A DNA stretch of 64,000 nt from Pythium myriotylum. Lineage: Eukaryota > Oomycota > Peronosporomycetes > Pythiales > Pythiaceae. The stretch lies in NCBI GenBank assembly GCA_023091665.1, contig JALJCQ010000022.1, positions 62,001 to 126,000 of the forward strand, given 5' to 3'. A program made the position numbers and the translations under genes. Shown here in pieces: positions 32,160 to 42,386 of this stretch. Within the stretch, counting starts at the first letter, position 1, and each line of letters starts with the position of its first letter. The notes under the pieces are model-generated. The model had not been told where the DNA came from. It did no database searches and saw only the letters and a list, made by a program, of their open reading frames with translations.

Positions 32160-32965
32160 GGTGATCAACTAGTGGCGCTTTCCATTTTTGTTATTCTGCA
32201 CTTCTGTACGTTTTCCTCTCGTGATGTTCTACTTAAACTTCATTCTCGCATCTATCGCTTCTACGCCAACATGCACCCTCCTTCCTCGACATTCAAACCT
32301 ACATCACAAGAGATCAGTAGCTGCAGAAAACCTTTGACTTCAATAACACTCATGCTTTCACTCATACCGCCACTCATATGTATGTTCTACTTTAGGACAG
32401 ACCCGCGCCGAGCGGTGCAATTGACGATATCTCACATCCCGTCTCCCAACATATACCGTAATTGTGACACACATAACCAAGCAAAAGGCCCCTCTCAGCA
32501 TACCTACCCTACCCTATACCTAATCAAACAGCCAATCACCTGGTCTAATTCTTCTGATACCCTAATCAGCGTTCTTCTCCCAGATTGCTGTGACTTTAGT
32601 GACTCAGTGTGTTACAGCGAATATATTTACAAACATCTTCTTCTTACCGACCAAAGTCTCTGTAATAGGAAGCTGAGAGGGACAGACAAAATTCCTGCAC
32701 ACTCAAGAACCGTTTTTGCCTCCATTTTGTGAATCTGACTTCTCGCAAACTCACAAAGGTCAGCGCCTCTCTCCCTTAAACTCTTTTAGCTCCGTCACAC
32801 TAAACCCAAGCTAGTTTATTACATTACGCGAAGTCTTTTTGGTTCCCAGGATAATGGGCTTCGCCCAACAAAATGGAGAGGTAATAAAGGGTTTCAATTG
32901 CTTTTTCGCCTTCACCTTCCACCCAAAAGCTGACAGTCGATTTTTTTTCGCACTCACAACCCGGA

Positions 32966-32993
32966 GGGGGGGAGGGGGGGGGGGGGGGGGGGG
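32966..32993 (+). repeat. Poly-G tract (G7-A-G20)
   Basis: A near-pure run of 27 G on the plus strand inside the Harbinger-like element, upstream of its ORF. It is a candidate G-quadruplex and a likely place for sequencing length errors. Confidence 0.9.
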
Positions 32994-33091
32994 TTAAAAT
33001 GTTGGCGAGTCACTTTCAAAAACATACTTAAATAGAAGATGATCAAATTGAACTTGGGGTTGAGCAGCGGATTCGCGCGCAGTCGAAAATC

Positions 33092-33412
33092 ATGGGAGTC
33101 AACACCACAGGGTCGCAATATCGGGCGATGCTCGCGTGGCTGGACGGTGAGTTCGATGCAGGTATCATGCGTGGTACGAGCGTGCGGAATGGTAAAGCCG
33201 TCACGAAGACCAGCGGCTATCAGAGTATGGCAATCATGGTGAACGAGGAGTGTCCAGGCTCCGACTGGGACATGAAAATTACTCATACACGCTTTGAAAA
33301 ATGGCCCAGTAAGTCCAGAGAGACAGCACGCGCATACAGCACCACTGGATTTGGACTCGATCCCGACGACCCCCAAGGGAAAAAGGCTCTCGAGGCAAAG
33401 CTGACTGTATGA
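33092..33412 (+). CDS. Myb/SANT-like DNA-binding protein of the Harbinger-like element
   Basis: 106 residues from a real ATG (33092) to TGA at 33410-33412. It has the pattern of the TE-associated Myb/SANT-like domain common in oomycete genomes: YRAMLAWLDGEFD near the start, VTKTSGYQSMAIMVNEEC in the middle, W---I--TRFE, then a Tyr/Gly-rich TGFGLD near the end. In Harbinger elements a protein of this kind helps the nuclease find the ends. No nuclease gene is present, so any activity would need a partner in trans. Confidence 0.5.
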   Translation: MGVNTTGSQYRAMLAWLDGEFDAGIMRGTSVRNGKAVTKTSGYQSMAIMVNEECPGSDWDMKITHTRFEKWPSKSRETARAYSTTGFGLDPDDPQGKKALEAKLTV

Positions 33413-33416
33413 TCTG

Positions 33417-33440
33417 GGGTGAGTGTCCAGACACTCACCC
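33417..33440. repeat. Perfect 11-bp palindrome after the SANT-like ORF
   Basis: GGGTGAGTGTC-CA-GACACTCACCC starts four bases after the stop codon. It is a strong hairpin candidate that could act as a 3' end signal or a transposase site. Confidence 0.6.
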
Positions 33441-33557
33441 AAAGATGACAGTCAATTATGTAATTCGCCGGAAACTTCGTTTATTTGTAAAATAGTGGTA
33501 CATAAAATGACCGGGTGAAAGGTGAAAGGTGAATGCGAAAAAGCAATTGAAACCCCT

Positions 33558-34212
33558 TAATATGGCAAACGTCCCACTGTGTTGCGGCAACCCACCGACA
33601 GCCAGCGCCCGCATACCGCATTTATGTGTCCTGCACACCACCCAACGACCAACCAGCTCGAATTTGAACTGCGAGGTGAGATGGACATGGTGTAGAGTCT
33701 GAAGTGCAATATGTGGCGGCTCCCTAGCTATCGAGTGTGTCCCGACATCCGCGGCATCTATACTCAATCGCCGTTGCGTACTTACAAGCGGTTCCTTGGT
33801 CAGAATCAGAGCCAACTGTTTTCTAAACCGATCGTACTGGGAACCTCCAGGAAAGAGCTTGTTGTCATGTCCACGTGCTGAGTTGCACGCCCAGTAAATG
33901 CCAAGCGCGAGAACGGGACACACGGAGGGTCGAAGAGGCGAAGACGTGGCGAGGATCTTTCGGGCGCTCTCCCAGTTGGTCATTCCTCGTCTACTCAAAA
34001 TGTATCCGAACAGAATCACCTCGCCACTCCATGTGATCATGCTGGATTTGTACAATGTTCGACGAGCGACACATCAAATTCCACGTGACAACAAGCAAGG
34101 TGCGGACGAACACAACCTCCTTCGCGTCCACTGACGCGATCAACGTCAGCGTCAATGTAGCGTCGGACTCTTGACCGGGGATCCTTGTCCGCGTGGCCGC
34201 CCACGCAAGCAA
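33558..34212 (-). pseudogene. Crypton-like tyrosine recombinase, catalytic part
   Basis: Minus strand from 34212: FVRTLLVVTWNLMCRSSN, DHMEWRGD, a frame break near 34000, CPVLALGIYWACN, LFPGGSQYDRFRK, then DVGTHS, the conserved His block of this family. After another shift GAATYC, HLAVQIRAGWSLGGVQDT and a stop, then GTFAIL at the Harbinger insertion. The order and motifs match oomycete tyrosine recombinases with a GTHS-RKGAATY catalytic region. At least two frameshifts and one stop. Confidence 0.6.
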
Positions 34213-34811
34213 GGGAAGCTGTCGTCAGGCGACTAGGCATCATGGCACAAGCAAACTGAGACGTGACGCTTCGTATGACTGGCGCGGGCGCCGCAACACA
34301 GTGTTTGCACGGATTAGCGCAGCTTCCATGCACAATAACTCGAGGTTATCAATCGTCATGTTAGATTGATGTCAGAGGATTTGGATCCCACAAATTTCCA
34401 GCCAACTTGTTGTCGAAAAATGACTTGACTTTTGTATACCCACGAAATCTCGATTTATGTGAAAATGTGGGATTTGAGTCCCACAACCCACCTGAAAAGT
34501 CGGTCGGCGTCCCACAAAGGTCGGAAAATTTATGTCCATCTGGACCAACTTATGGGCCAGTCCATATTTCGGGTCTATGGAATATCCAGATGCTGTTCGC
34601 GATGCAAGCTTGGAAGTGGGTATATTTCGTCGCCACAAGTTGCGTCCTAGTTCCAAACTGCCGCTAGGGCACATGCGAGAGGGCGCCCTCATGGGGACCA
34701 TGGGGGCGTTCTCTGTGGCGAGTTGATGAGTCGCGCCGTGATGATGCTTGGCTTGATGCTTGGCAGCACGCAGGCGTGGTCATGCTGCTGCTGCCAGACG
34801 CGCTTGTGCTG
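34213..34811. other. No gene recognised (about 600 bp)
   Basis: Upstream of the recombinase catalytic part its N-terminal half is expected, but I cannot recognise it. Open stretches of 72-109 codons overlap on both strands without motifs. Confidence 0.4.
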
Positions 34812-34939
34812 TGTTGAAAGGTCGCTTGGTTGGTGGGATGCAAAATGCAAAGTGAATTGATCGGGACTTAGTTCGCTGCTGCTACCTCTAAGCCGTCTGT
34901 GTGTGTCTCACGCTACCGTAATCAGATGCATGTCCTATC
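34812..34939 (-). repeat. Copia LTR fragment, interrupted (outer part)
   Basis: Reversed LTR 3' end (TGTTGAAAGG...) with the CTGCTGC and CCGTAAT variants also found in the LTRs at 61797 and 62986. It is broken at 34939 by the pogo-like element and resumes at 36288. No copia internal sequence adjoins its CA end. Confidence 0.85.
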
Positions 34940-34941
34940 TA

Positions 34942-36285
34942 ACGTATTGTACCAGTATAGTGCACGATCTGATGATGGTTGGGAAATCCTTTCGTCCAAT
35001 CAGAGTTCTTCGATCTGCCTCAAGAGATGGTGATGGTAGAATCTACGGATGTCGGTCTTTGCCAGAACACCTGCCAGTTTGTTCCATCTTCATTTCGTTC
35101 ATTGTTACAGCTCATCGAAAATTGGACGTACGAAGGCTCAATTATTGGGGGACTACTTTTGTGCACGATGTATTAGACAACCGATTGCTGCAGCAATTCT
35201 TTCGTGACGAGTCTACCAGCTATGTCTACTGTCAGCTGCTTCTTCGCTGCCCTTTTCGAACTGTCGCTGGGGTCAGGGGGCAGCAAAAGGACTTGTTCTC
35301 TCACCTCGACCTGCTTTCTCCTCAGCCATGAAGCTGTCTCGATTTCTCCGCGCACCCCACCCGATTTCGACAGCTTGAGACGACTGCGCATCCTGGGTAG
35401 ACTGGGCGGGTATATGCCCGTTGTCGCAAAGCCACTCCCAGCGCTGGTTGGACTGTCGGTGATGGCACCCTTGTATGCCTTGGGAGCCAATTACGATGGC
35501 GAGCGTCTCGAACATTGCCTTTAAATGCTCTGAACACGGGAACATCGAGCGGTTGGAACAGGTGCGTTGCGTTTGGCGGGAGAGCGACCAGCAGGATTCC
35601 GAGGTCGATGCACATATCGACAGACTCTACAAATGCATATTCACGTTCAAAGTCAGACACAATTTGAAAATGCGAACATAAAGCAGTACCTGGTGTGACG
35701 TGTGTCGAGCTCTTGTCGAGCACGAGGATGACTGGTTGCGACCGAACGTGTAGGCACGGATTCGATGCCTCGATTGATCTCGTTTGCACGGTGGATTACC
35801 TCCCTTCTTGTTGGAGGCATTCCAGCACGCTGCGTAGCCCCAACCCACTCCACGATATCTCGTTCGATCTCGTCCGGAATCACTGGCTTCGTGCCACGCC
35901 GTTTGCCCGACAGACTGCCACTCTGTTCAAGCTCTTTCTTCTTCTTAAACAAATCACGCAAACTGACGGGCGATGTCGCCGCGACATGAGCATGTTTCTC
36001 GCCGGAACTGACCCGATCGAGGGCATCACGGAGCTCGAGCTGTGTGTATCGACCGCGAGGCTTCCCCATGTTGATCTGGGCCACACACCACAAGACTGTC
36101 ACTCACAACCAGATATCTTTGGAATTTGATATTGTGTTGCGAAAATTGATTCTGTCGTGCCCAAAACTGGTCCTAAAACGACGAACCAATCACACGCGCC
36201 AAATGGACCAATACCGTAACGTGATTGGCTCTAACATCTCACCGTGCACTAAACTGGGGCTGTGCACTATACTGGTCCAATACGT
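34942..36285 (-). mobile_element. Pogo-like element, 1,344 bp, inserted into a copia LTR
   Basis: The 24-bp terminal inverted repeats (ACGTATTGTACCAGTATAG... at 34942 and its complement ending at 36285) differ at one position. TA lies on both sides (34940-34941 and 36286-36287), the Tc1/mariner-pogo target duplication. Joining the flanks at one TA restores the copia LTR. The transposase gene inside is deleted and frameshifted, so the element is non-autonomous. Confidence 0.85.
35173..36070 (-). pseudogene. Pogo-like transposase, internally deleted
   Basis: From the ATG at 36070: MGKPRGRYTQ, an HTH region (SLRDLFKKKKELE) and a CENPB-like segment (DEIERDIVEWVGATQ). The first catalytic Asp region is missing. 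In another frame VILVLDKSSTH (second Asp) is followed by a predicted 63-nt intron (35627-35689, GTACTG...TTTGTAG) whose removal joins HVTPE to the CIDLGILLVALPPNATH block and QPLDV (third Asp). A third frame supplies the C-terminal block GFATTGIYPPSLP. It cannot encode an active transposase as it stands. It is a different lineage from the pogo-like remnants at 2085-15548. Confidence 0.75.
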
Positions 36286-36287
36286 TA

Positions 36288-36349
36288 CCGTAAACATATG
36301 CAAACATAAACTGACTTCGTGGATACTTCAACGAAGTCGATGGGTGGCA
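36288..36349 (-). repeat. Copia LTR fragment, interrupted (inner part)
   Basis: It continues the LTR from 34939 (CGTAAACATATGCAAAC...GATGGGTGGCA) and stops at 36349, where sequence of the MULE region begins. The U3 side of this LTR is gone. Confidence 0.8.
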
Positions 36350-38148
36350 GAGAAAATGTCAAAACCAGTACCAAAAATATTGGCATTTGTCAAAACCAGT
36401 ACCATTGTCAGAACCAGTAGATATATTTTTGACCACAGCAGATGCGATCCATCCCGTCCATAATTATCCGATTACAGATCTCTATTTAGATGATGAAGGA
36501 ACGTGCCGAAGGGACGTGCCCCATGACTTGCCCAGAGTTAGAAGTTCGCGATGAGCGCATCAATCGACCTCGTGGCACTGTATGTAGTTGACATGCTGAG
36601 CATTGGGCAGCGCTTTCCCACAGGAAAGGAAGCAACAAAGTACGTAAAGGACTACTGTCTGGAGCAAAACAAGCTCGCCAATGTGCCCCGCAATAGCGGT
36701 CGATCTAAAACGTACGTCTGTCCGACTGACGGCTGCGAATGGCAAGTCATTGTGACACGCGAAAGAGAAGAACCCCGGCACTATGTCATAACATCACTTC
36801 ATGACGAGCACAGCGATGTGTGCATCACTCCAGCCCGCCCGACTTCGCGTCAACTCGCGCTTCTACCAGAGTTTCAGGTCGCCGTAACAAGCGATCCTAG
36901 GGTGGGCAGAAAAGCCCTGGTTACGGCGGTGCAGATCTCATCAAAGATCTCACTCCAGAACCAAGTCTCAAAGGTGTACCGGGCTAGAGAGGCTGTCGTA
37001 GTTGGGGCGCGAGGCGACTATGAAGAGTCGTACAGGCAAATTGAATCACTCATGCGTGAGTTAAATGCTCGTAACCCTGGGTCAACTATCGAGCTTGAAC
37101 GCGATCAACACAGACACTTTTTGCGAGCATTCGTCTGCCTTCGTTCAACTGTAGATGCTCCGCCTTTCTGCCAACCGATATTTGGCTTTGATGGTGCCCA
37201 CCTGAAGAACACAAAGTACACAGGACGGATTCTAACACTGGTCGCACGAGACGGAAACAACAAAAACTTCCCAGTCGCTTTTGCGATTGTCAGTTCGGAG
37301 AACGAGGAGAACGTTCGCTGGTTTGTGGAGTTGTGTCTTAAGGCGGGTGTCTCCCTCGGGGCAAACGCACCTCTTTTCTGCGACCGTGGTGTGCTTTTGA
37401 CAGTGACTACAAATTTGGAACGAGATCGCGACATCAGTCTCAATCTGATGTACTGTTGTGTCCATATCATTCGAAACATAAAGCGCAACTATAATGTCAG
37501 TGGCCAGCGCCTTGAGAACCACGTCTTTACAACCCAAGGAGCTGCGACGGCGGACGACTATGAATCTGCTTTGGTAAAGCTGAGGGCTGATTATGGGGAG
37601 GCGGTTGAGACTTACGTGCGCAACATCCAACCTGAACGCTGGACTGTTCACGCGACGTCATGTAAATTGTACGGGTGGAGGACGACGAATTTTGTGGAGT
37701 CCAACAATGCCGCCATAGACAAGACGGGTGTACGGCGTGACTCGCCGTTCCATGCCTTAAAATTGGCTGCGAAGCAGGCTATGGAAGCGCTCTCATCTCG
37801 GGCAGCAGCGTTTCAAACGTGGATGGCAAACGGTCGATTACTCACTCCTTTCGCGTCGTCTCTTCTGAAGAAACAACAGGAGGACGCTGGCGTCTACGAG
37901 ATTGCGAAAAGTTCCAACACGGTGTACTTTGTGAACCGACAAGGCTACCACAAGATGAATCGCGTTACGCCACACCCTGTAGGATGCTCCTGCACTGATT
38001 TTACCCAGATTGGCGTGCCATGCCGCCATATCCTCAGCGTCTTGCACTTCATTAGCGAAGACGCGCGTTTTACAGAAGCTTTTGACCAATTAATGCTACC
38101 ACGTTCAAACATTCTCAGGCTTTCGAGGGCTCTCAATAGAGCTGGCTA
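36350..38148 (+). mobile_element. Mutator-like element (MULE), 3' end cut by the copia array
   Basis: The region starts where the copia LTR fragment stops and holds a complete-looking MULE transposase ORF. Three copies of a 14-16 bp motif lie near its left border. The right terminus is missing because the copia array begins inside the ORF's last codons. No terminal inverted repeat can be paired in the window. Confidence 0.55.
36357..36419 (+). repeat. Three subterminal repeats TGTCAAAACCAGTACC
   Basis: Copies at 36357-36372, 36388-36403 and 36406-36419 (the last with one change, slightly shorter). Regular spacing near the left border suggests transposase-binding sites of the MULE. Confidence 0.55.
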
Positions 38149-38197
38149 TGTAGGAAGGTCGCTTGGTTGGTGGGATGCAAAATGCAAAGTGAATTGA
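36551..38197 (+). CDS. MULE transposase with a C-terminus fused to a copia LTR
   Basis: 548 residues from ATG 36551, no interruption. An N-terminal MuDR-type zinc motif (C57, C62, H84, H87) binds DNA in this family. The DDE catalytic core is visible: D214 in FGFDGAHLK, D278 in FCDRG, CxxH at 302-305 or 303-306, and E383 in NFVESNNA. A SWIM zinc finger (C479, C481, C491, H493) follows. From about residue 534 the protein runs into the reversed copia LTR, which supplies the last 15 residues and the stop, so the natural tail is lost. All known catalytic parts are kept, and the protein may still be active. Confidence 0.85.
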   Translation: MSASIDLVALYVVDMLSIGQRFPTGKEATKYVKDYCLEQNKLANVPRNSGRSKTYVCPTDGCEWQVIVTREREEPRHYVITSLHDEHSDVCITPARPTSRQLALLPEFQVAVTSDPRVGRKALVTAVQISSKISLQNQVSKVYRAREAVVVGARGDYEESYRQIESLMRELNARNPGSTIELERDQHRHFLRAFVCLRSTVDAPPFCQPIFGFDGAHLKNTKYTGRILTLVARDGNNKNFPVAFAIVSSENEENVRWFVELCLKAGVSLGANAPLFCDRGVLLTVTTNLERDRDISLNLMYCCVHIIRNIKRNYNVSGQRLENHVFTTQGAATADDYESALVKLRADYGEAVETYVRNIQPERWTVHATSCKLYGWRTTNFVESNNAAIDKTGVRRDSPFHALKLAAKQAMEALSSRAAAFQTWMANGRLLTPFASSLLKKQQEDAGVYEIAKSSNTVYFVNRQGYHKMNRVTPHPVGCSCTDFTQIGVPCRHILSVLHFISEDARFTEAFDQLMLPRSNILRLSRALNRAGYVGRSLGWWDAKCKVN

Positions 38198-38506
38198 TCG
38201 GGACTTAGTTCGCTACTGCTACCTCTAAGCCGTCTGTGTGTGTCCTACGCTACCATAATCAAATGTATGTCCTACCTATCGTAAACATATGCAAACATAA
38301 ACTGACTTCGTGGATACTTCAACGAAGTCGATGGGTGGCACTGGATTCAAACCAGAACCAGACGGAGAATCTTCCACATGTCGAATCTTCTGCAGGAGAA
38401 TCTTCCACAGAGAATCTTCTGCAGGAGAATCTTCTACAGCCGAGCTTCAACTGCCGAGCTTCAACTGGAATGATGACGCGGGGTTCGAGGCGCATCATCT
38501 TCAACA
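38149..38506 (-). repeat. Copia LTR, 358-bp variant, left border of the second array
   Basis: Reversed LTR with CA end at 38149. The terminal TGTTGG reads TGTAGG here (A at 38152). It abuts the MULE ORF. The five bases before it are GGCTA, the expected duplication to look for at the far end of the array. Confidence 0.93.
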
Positions 38507-40088
38507 CTCCCCCTCGACTCGACTGCGTCTTGAATACCAAGCTTGGTGCGGAGCACGTCGAACTGGACGGTGGGGATCGGCTTGGTCATGATGTCGGCAA
38601 GCATGTCTTGGGTCGGGCAATACTGCAGACACACTTGACCGTCCTCGACCTTCTCACGAACGAAGTGGTAGCGAATGTCGATGTGCTTGGTGCGCTTGTG
38701 GAACTCGGGGTTCTTGGCCAACGCGATGGCACCTTGGTTGTCTTCGTACACCGTGAGTGCTTGGTCGCTTGTAACTTCGCCGAGTTCGCACAGGAATGCC
38801 TTGAGCCACACGGCTTCTTGGATTGCTTCCGATAGAGCCATGTACTCTGCTTCGGTCGAGGAGAGGGCGACAGTTCGCTGCTTCTTGCTGCGCCAGCTGA
38901 TGCATCCGCCGTTGAGCATGAACACGTAGCCGCTGGTGCTTCGACGTGACTCGATGTCGCCAGCCCAGTCGGCGTCGGAGTAGCCGACCAGTCTTCCATC
39001 GTGTGATGCCGAGAACTGCAGGCCGTACGTCGGAGTCGCTTGCAGATACCGGAGCACACGCTTGAGAGCTTGCCAATGTGTTGGACACGGGTCCGCGGCG
39101 AACTGGCTGAGTGTGCCGACTGCCGCTGCGAGGTCTGGTCGAGTGCCGACCATGAGGTACATCAGTGCACCGACTGCACTTCGGAACGGCACGTTCGTCA
39201 TGGTGTCTTCGTGCTTGCAACCACCTTCACACATGGCCTTGGTCAGCTTCAGTCCGGGGTCTTGAGGGATCCTCACTGGTTTGCAGTCTTGCATGCTGAA
39301 CTTGGTCAGGATCGACTGCAGGAACTTGGTCTGCCGCATGGTCACGTCGCCGGACTTGGGGTCTTGATCAACTTCCATGCCGAGGCAGTACTTGAGTTCG
39401 CCGAGGTCGGACATCTCGAAGCGTTCGCTGAGTGCACGCTTGGTCGCCGTGAGCAACTCGAGGCTGTTGCAGGCGAGGATGAGGTCGTCGACGTAGATCA
39501 CCACGAAGATCATCGCTGAGCCGCTCCGCTTGACGTACACGCAGTGGTCCATCTCGCACTTGGTGAAGCCGACCTTGCGCATGAAGGCGTCGATGGTCTG
39601 GTTCCACATGCGTGGCGACTGCTTGAGACCGTAGAGCGAGCGCTTGAGCTTGCACACGTAGTCGGGGTGGCGGTGGTCGACGAAGCCTTCGGGCTGCTTC
39701 ATGTAGATTTCTTCGTCGAGGTTGCCGTTCAGGAACGCCGTCTTGACATCCATCTGATGGATCATGAGCTTGTGTCGAGCGGCGATGCTGAGGATGGTCC
39801 GGATCGACGTGAACTTGGCGACGGGTGCGAATGTCTCTTCGAAGTCGATGCCGTACTTCTGCAGGAACCCCTTGGCAACGAGTCGAGCCTTGTACCGCTC
39901 GACGAGTCCTTCGGCGGTTTCCTTGACCTTGAACACCCACTTGCTGGTGATGGCCTTGCGTCCGGCTGGCAAAGGGACAAGGTCCCATGTCTCGTTTTTC
40001 TTGGGCAACTCGAGCTCGGAGTCGCAGGCTTCCTTCCAGTTGCTGGCGTCGTCGGATTCCTTCGCCGACTTGAACGATGTCGGCAACT
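38461..40088 (-). pseudogene. Copia RT-RNase H fragment, unit 1 of 5
   Basis: 541 open codons from the LTR junction ([13 protein letters not shown]) to the stop in the next LTR. RT with YVDD and all of RNase H are intact, but Gag, protease, integrase, primer site and any ATG at the start are missing. The LTR CA end is joined straight to AGTTGCCGAC. With its LTR it makes a 1,940-bp direct repeat. Subfamily marks: LPKKNE, VDHRHPD, EVTSDQ. Confidence 0.9.
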
Positions 40089-40446
40089 TGTTGGAAGGTC
40101 GCTTGGTTGGTGGGATGCAAAATGCAAAGTGAATTGATCGGGACTTAGTTCGCTACTGCTACCTCTAAGCCGTCTGTGTGTGTCCTACGCTACCATAATC
40201 AAATGTATGTCCTACCTATCGTAAACATATGTAAACATAAACTGACTTCGTGGATACTTCAACGAAGTCGATGGGTGGCACTGGATTCAAACCAGAACCA
40301 GACGGAGAATCTTCCACATGTCGAATCTTCTGCAGGAGAATCTTCCACGGAGAGTCTTCTGCAGGAGAATCTTCTACAGCCGAGCTTCAACTGCCGAGCT
40401 TCAACTGGAATGATGACGCGGGGTTCGAGGCGCATCATCTTCAACA
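40089..40446 (-). repeat. Copia LTR, 358-bp variant
   Basis: It carries two unusual changes, ATATGTAAACATAA and GGAGAGTCTT, shared only with the LTR at 47849. Confidence 0.95.
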
Positions 40447-42028
40447 CTCCCCCTCGACTCGACTGCGTCTTGAATACCAAGCTTGGTGCGGAGCACGTCG
40501 AACTGGACGGTGGGGATCGGCTTGGTCATGATGTCGGCAAGCATGTCTTGGGTCGGGCAATACTGCAGACACACTTGACCGTCCTCGACCTTCTCACGAA
40601 CGAAGTGGTAGCGAATGTCGATGTGCTTGGTGCGCTTGTGGAACTCGGGGTTCTTGGCCAACGCGATGGCACCTTGGTTGTCTTCGTACACCGTGAGTGC
40701 TTGGTCGCTTGTAACTTCGCCGAGTTCGCACAGGAATGCCTTGAGCCACACGGCTTCTTGGATTGCTTCCGATAGAGCCATGTACTCTGCTTCGGTCGAG
40801 GAGAGGGCGACAGTTCGCTGCTTCTTGCTGCGCCAGCTGATGCATCCGCCGTTGAGCATGAACACGTAGCCGCTGGTGCTTCGACGTGACTCGATGTCGC
40901 CAGCCCAGTCGGCGTCGGAGTAGCCGACCAGTCTTCCATCGTGTGATGCCGAGAACTGCAGGCCGTACGTCGGAGTCGCTTGCAGATACCGGAGCACACG
41001 CTTGAGAGCTTGCCAATGTGTTGGACACGGGTCCGCGGCGAACTGGCTGAGTGTGCCGACTGCCGCTGCGAGGTCTGGTCGAGTGCCGACCATGAGGTAC
41101 ATCAGTGCACCGACTGCACTTCGGAACGGCACGTTCGTCATGGTGTCTTCGTGCTTGCAACCACCTTCACACATGGCCTTGGTCAGCTTCAGTCCGGGGT
41201 CTTGAGGGATCCTCACTGGTTTGCAGTCTTGCATGCTGAACTTGGTCAGGATCGACTGCAGGAACTTGGTCTGCCGCATGGTCACGTCGCCGGACTTGGG
41301 GTCTTGATCAACTTCCATGCCGAGGCAGTACTTGAGTTCGCCGAGGTCGGACATCTCGAAGCGTTCGCTGAGTGCACGCTTGGTCGCCGTGAGCAACTCG
41401 AGGCTGTTGCAGGCGAGGATGAGGTCGTCGACGTAGATCACCACGAAGATCATCGCTGAGCCGCTCCGCTTGACGTACACGCAGTGGTCCATCTCGCACT
41501 TGGTGAAGCCGACCTTGCGCATGAAGGCGTCGATGGTCTGGTTCCACATGCGTGGCGACTGCTTGAGACCGTAGAGCGAGCGCTTGAGCTTGCACACGTA
41601 GTCGGGGTGGCGGTGGTCGACGAAGCCTTCGGGCTGCATCATGTAGATTTCTTCGTCGAGGTTGCCGTTCAGGAACGCCGTCTTGACATCCATCTGATGG
41701 ATCATGAGCTTGTGTCGAGCGGCGATGCTGAGGATGGTCCGGATCGACGTGAACTTGGCGACGGGTGCGAATGTCTCTTCGAAGTCGATGCCGTACTTCT
41801 GCAGGAACCCCTTGGCAACGAGTCGAGCCTTGTACCGCTCGACGAGTCCTTCGGCGGTTTCCTTGACCTTGAACACCCACTTGCTGGTGATGGCCTTGCG
41901 TCCGGCTGGCAAAGGGACAAGGTCCCATGTCTCGTTTTTCTTGGGCAACTCGAGCTCGGAGTCGCAGGCTTCCTTCCAGTTGCTGGCGTCGTCGGATTCC
42001 TTCGCCGACTTGAACGATGTCGGCAACT
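40401..42028 (-). pseudogene. Copia RT-RNase H fragment, unit 2 of 5
   Basis: As unit 1 but with MMQPEGF in place of MKQPEGF in RT (A/T change near 41638). Confidence 0.9.
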
Positions 42029-42386
42029 TGTTGGAAGGTCGCTTGGTTGGTGGGATGCAAAATGCAAAGTGAATTGATCGGGACTTAGTTCGCTACTGCT
42101 ACCTCTAAGCCGTCTGTGTGTGTCCTACGCTACCATAATCAAATGTATGTCCTACCTATCGTAAACATATGCAAACATAAACTGACTTCGTGGATACTTC
42201 AACGAAGTCGATGGGTGGCACTGGATTCAAACCAGAACCAGACGGAGAATCTTCCACATGTCGAATCTTCTGCAGGAGAATCTTCCACAGAGAATCTTCT
42301 GCAGGAGAATCTTCTACAGCCGAGCTTCAACTGCCGAGCTTCAACTGGAATGATGACGCGGGGTTCGAGGCGCATCATCTTCAACA
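42029..42386 (-). repeat. Copia LTR, 358-bp variant
   Basis: It shares the CCACAGAGAATC variant with the LTR at 38149. Confidence 0.95.

Larger units (their letters stand above)
30941..32867 (+). mobile_element. Putative 1.9-kb insertion carrying an HTH-AWS gene
   Basis: This segment interrupts the minus-strand recombinase pseudogene between its FAIL-PLHF block and its VEDGLKLAF block. Near the two ends GGGCTCGCCCATT (30943-30955) and the inverted match to GGGCGAAGCCCATT (32854-32867) may be imperfect terminal repeats. The borders and target duplication are not resolved. It contains the spliced gene at 31056-31987 and a zinc-finger scrap. 32160-32852 shows no recognisable gene (a 186-codon open stretch there lacks protein-like composition). 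Confidence 0.35.
32888..33557 (+). mobile_element. Harbinger-like DNA transposon, 670 bp, non-autonomous
   Basis: The ends are inverted repeats of about 40 bp: AGGGTTTCAATTGC on the left, and on the right the complement AGGGGTTTCAATTGC followed by the same TTTTTCGC and TTCACC blocks. TAA flanks both sides (32885-32887, 33558-33560). Removing the element and one TAA restores the minus-strand recombinase reading GTFAIL-PLHF, which confirms the 3-bp duplication. TAA/TTA duplication, and a Myb/SANT-like ORF without a DDE nuclease, fit a PIF/Harbinger deletion derivative. Confidence 0.7.

Noticed and set aside
32172..32732. 186-codon plus-strand open frame
   Set aside because: Starts at a non-ATG-like position, AT-rich with Ser/Thr/Ile runs, no motif and no splice context. 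Looks like non-coding spacer.
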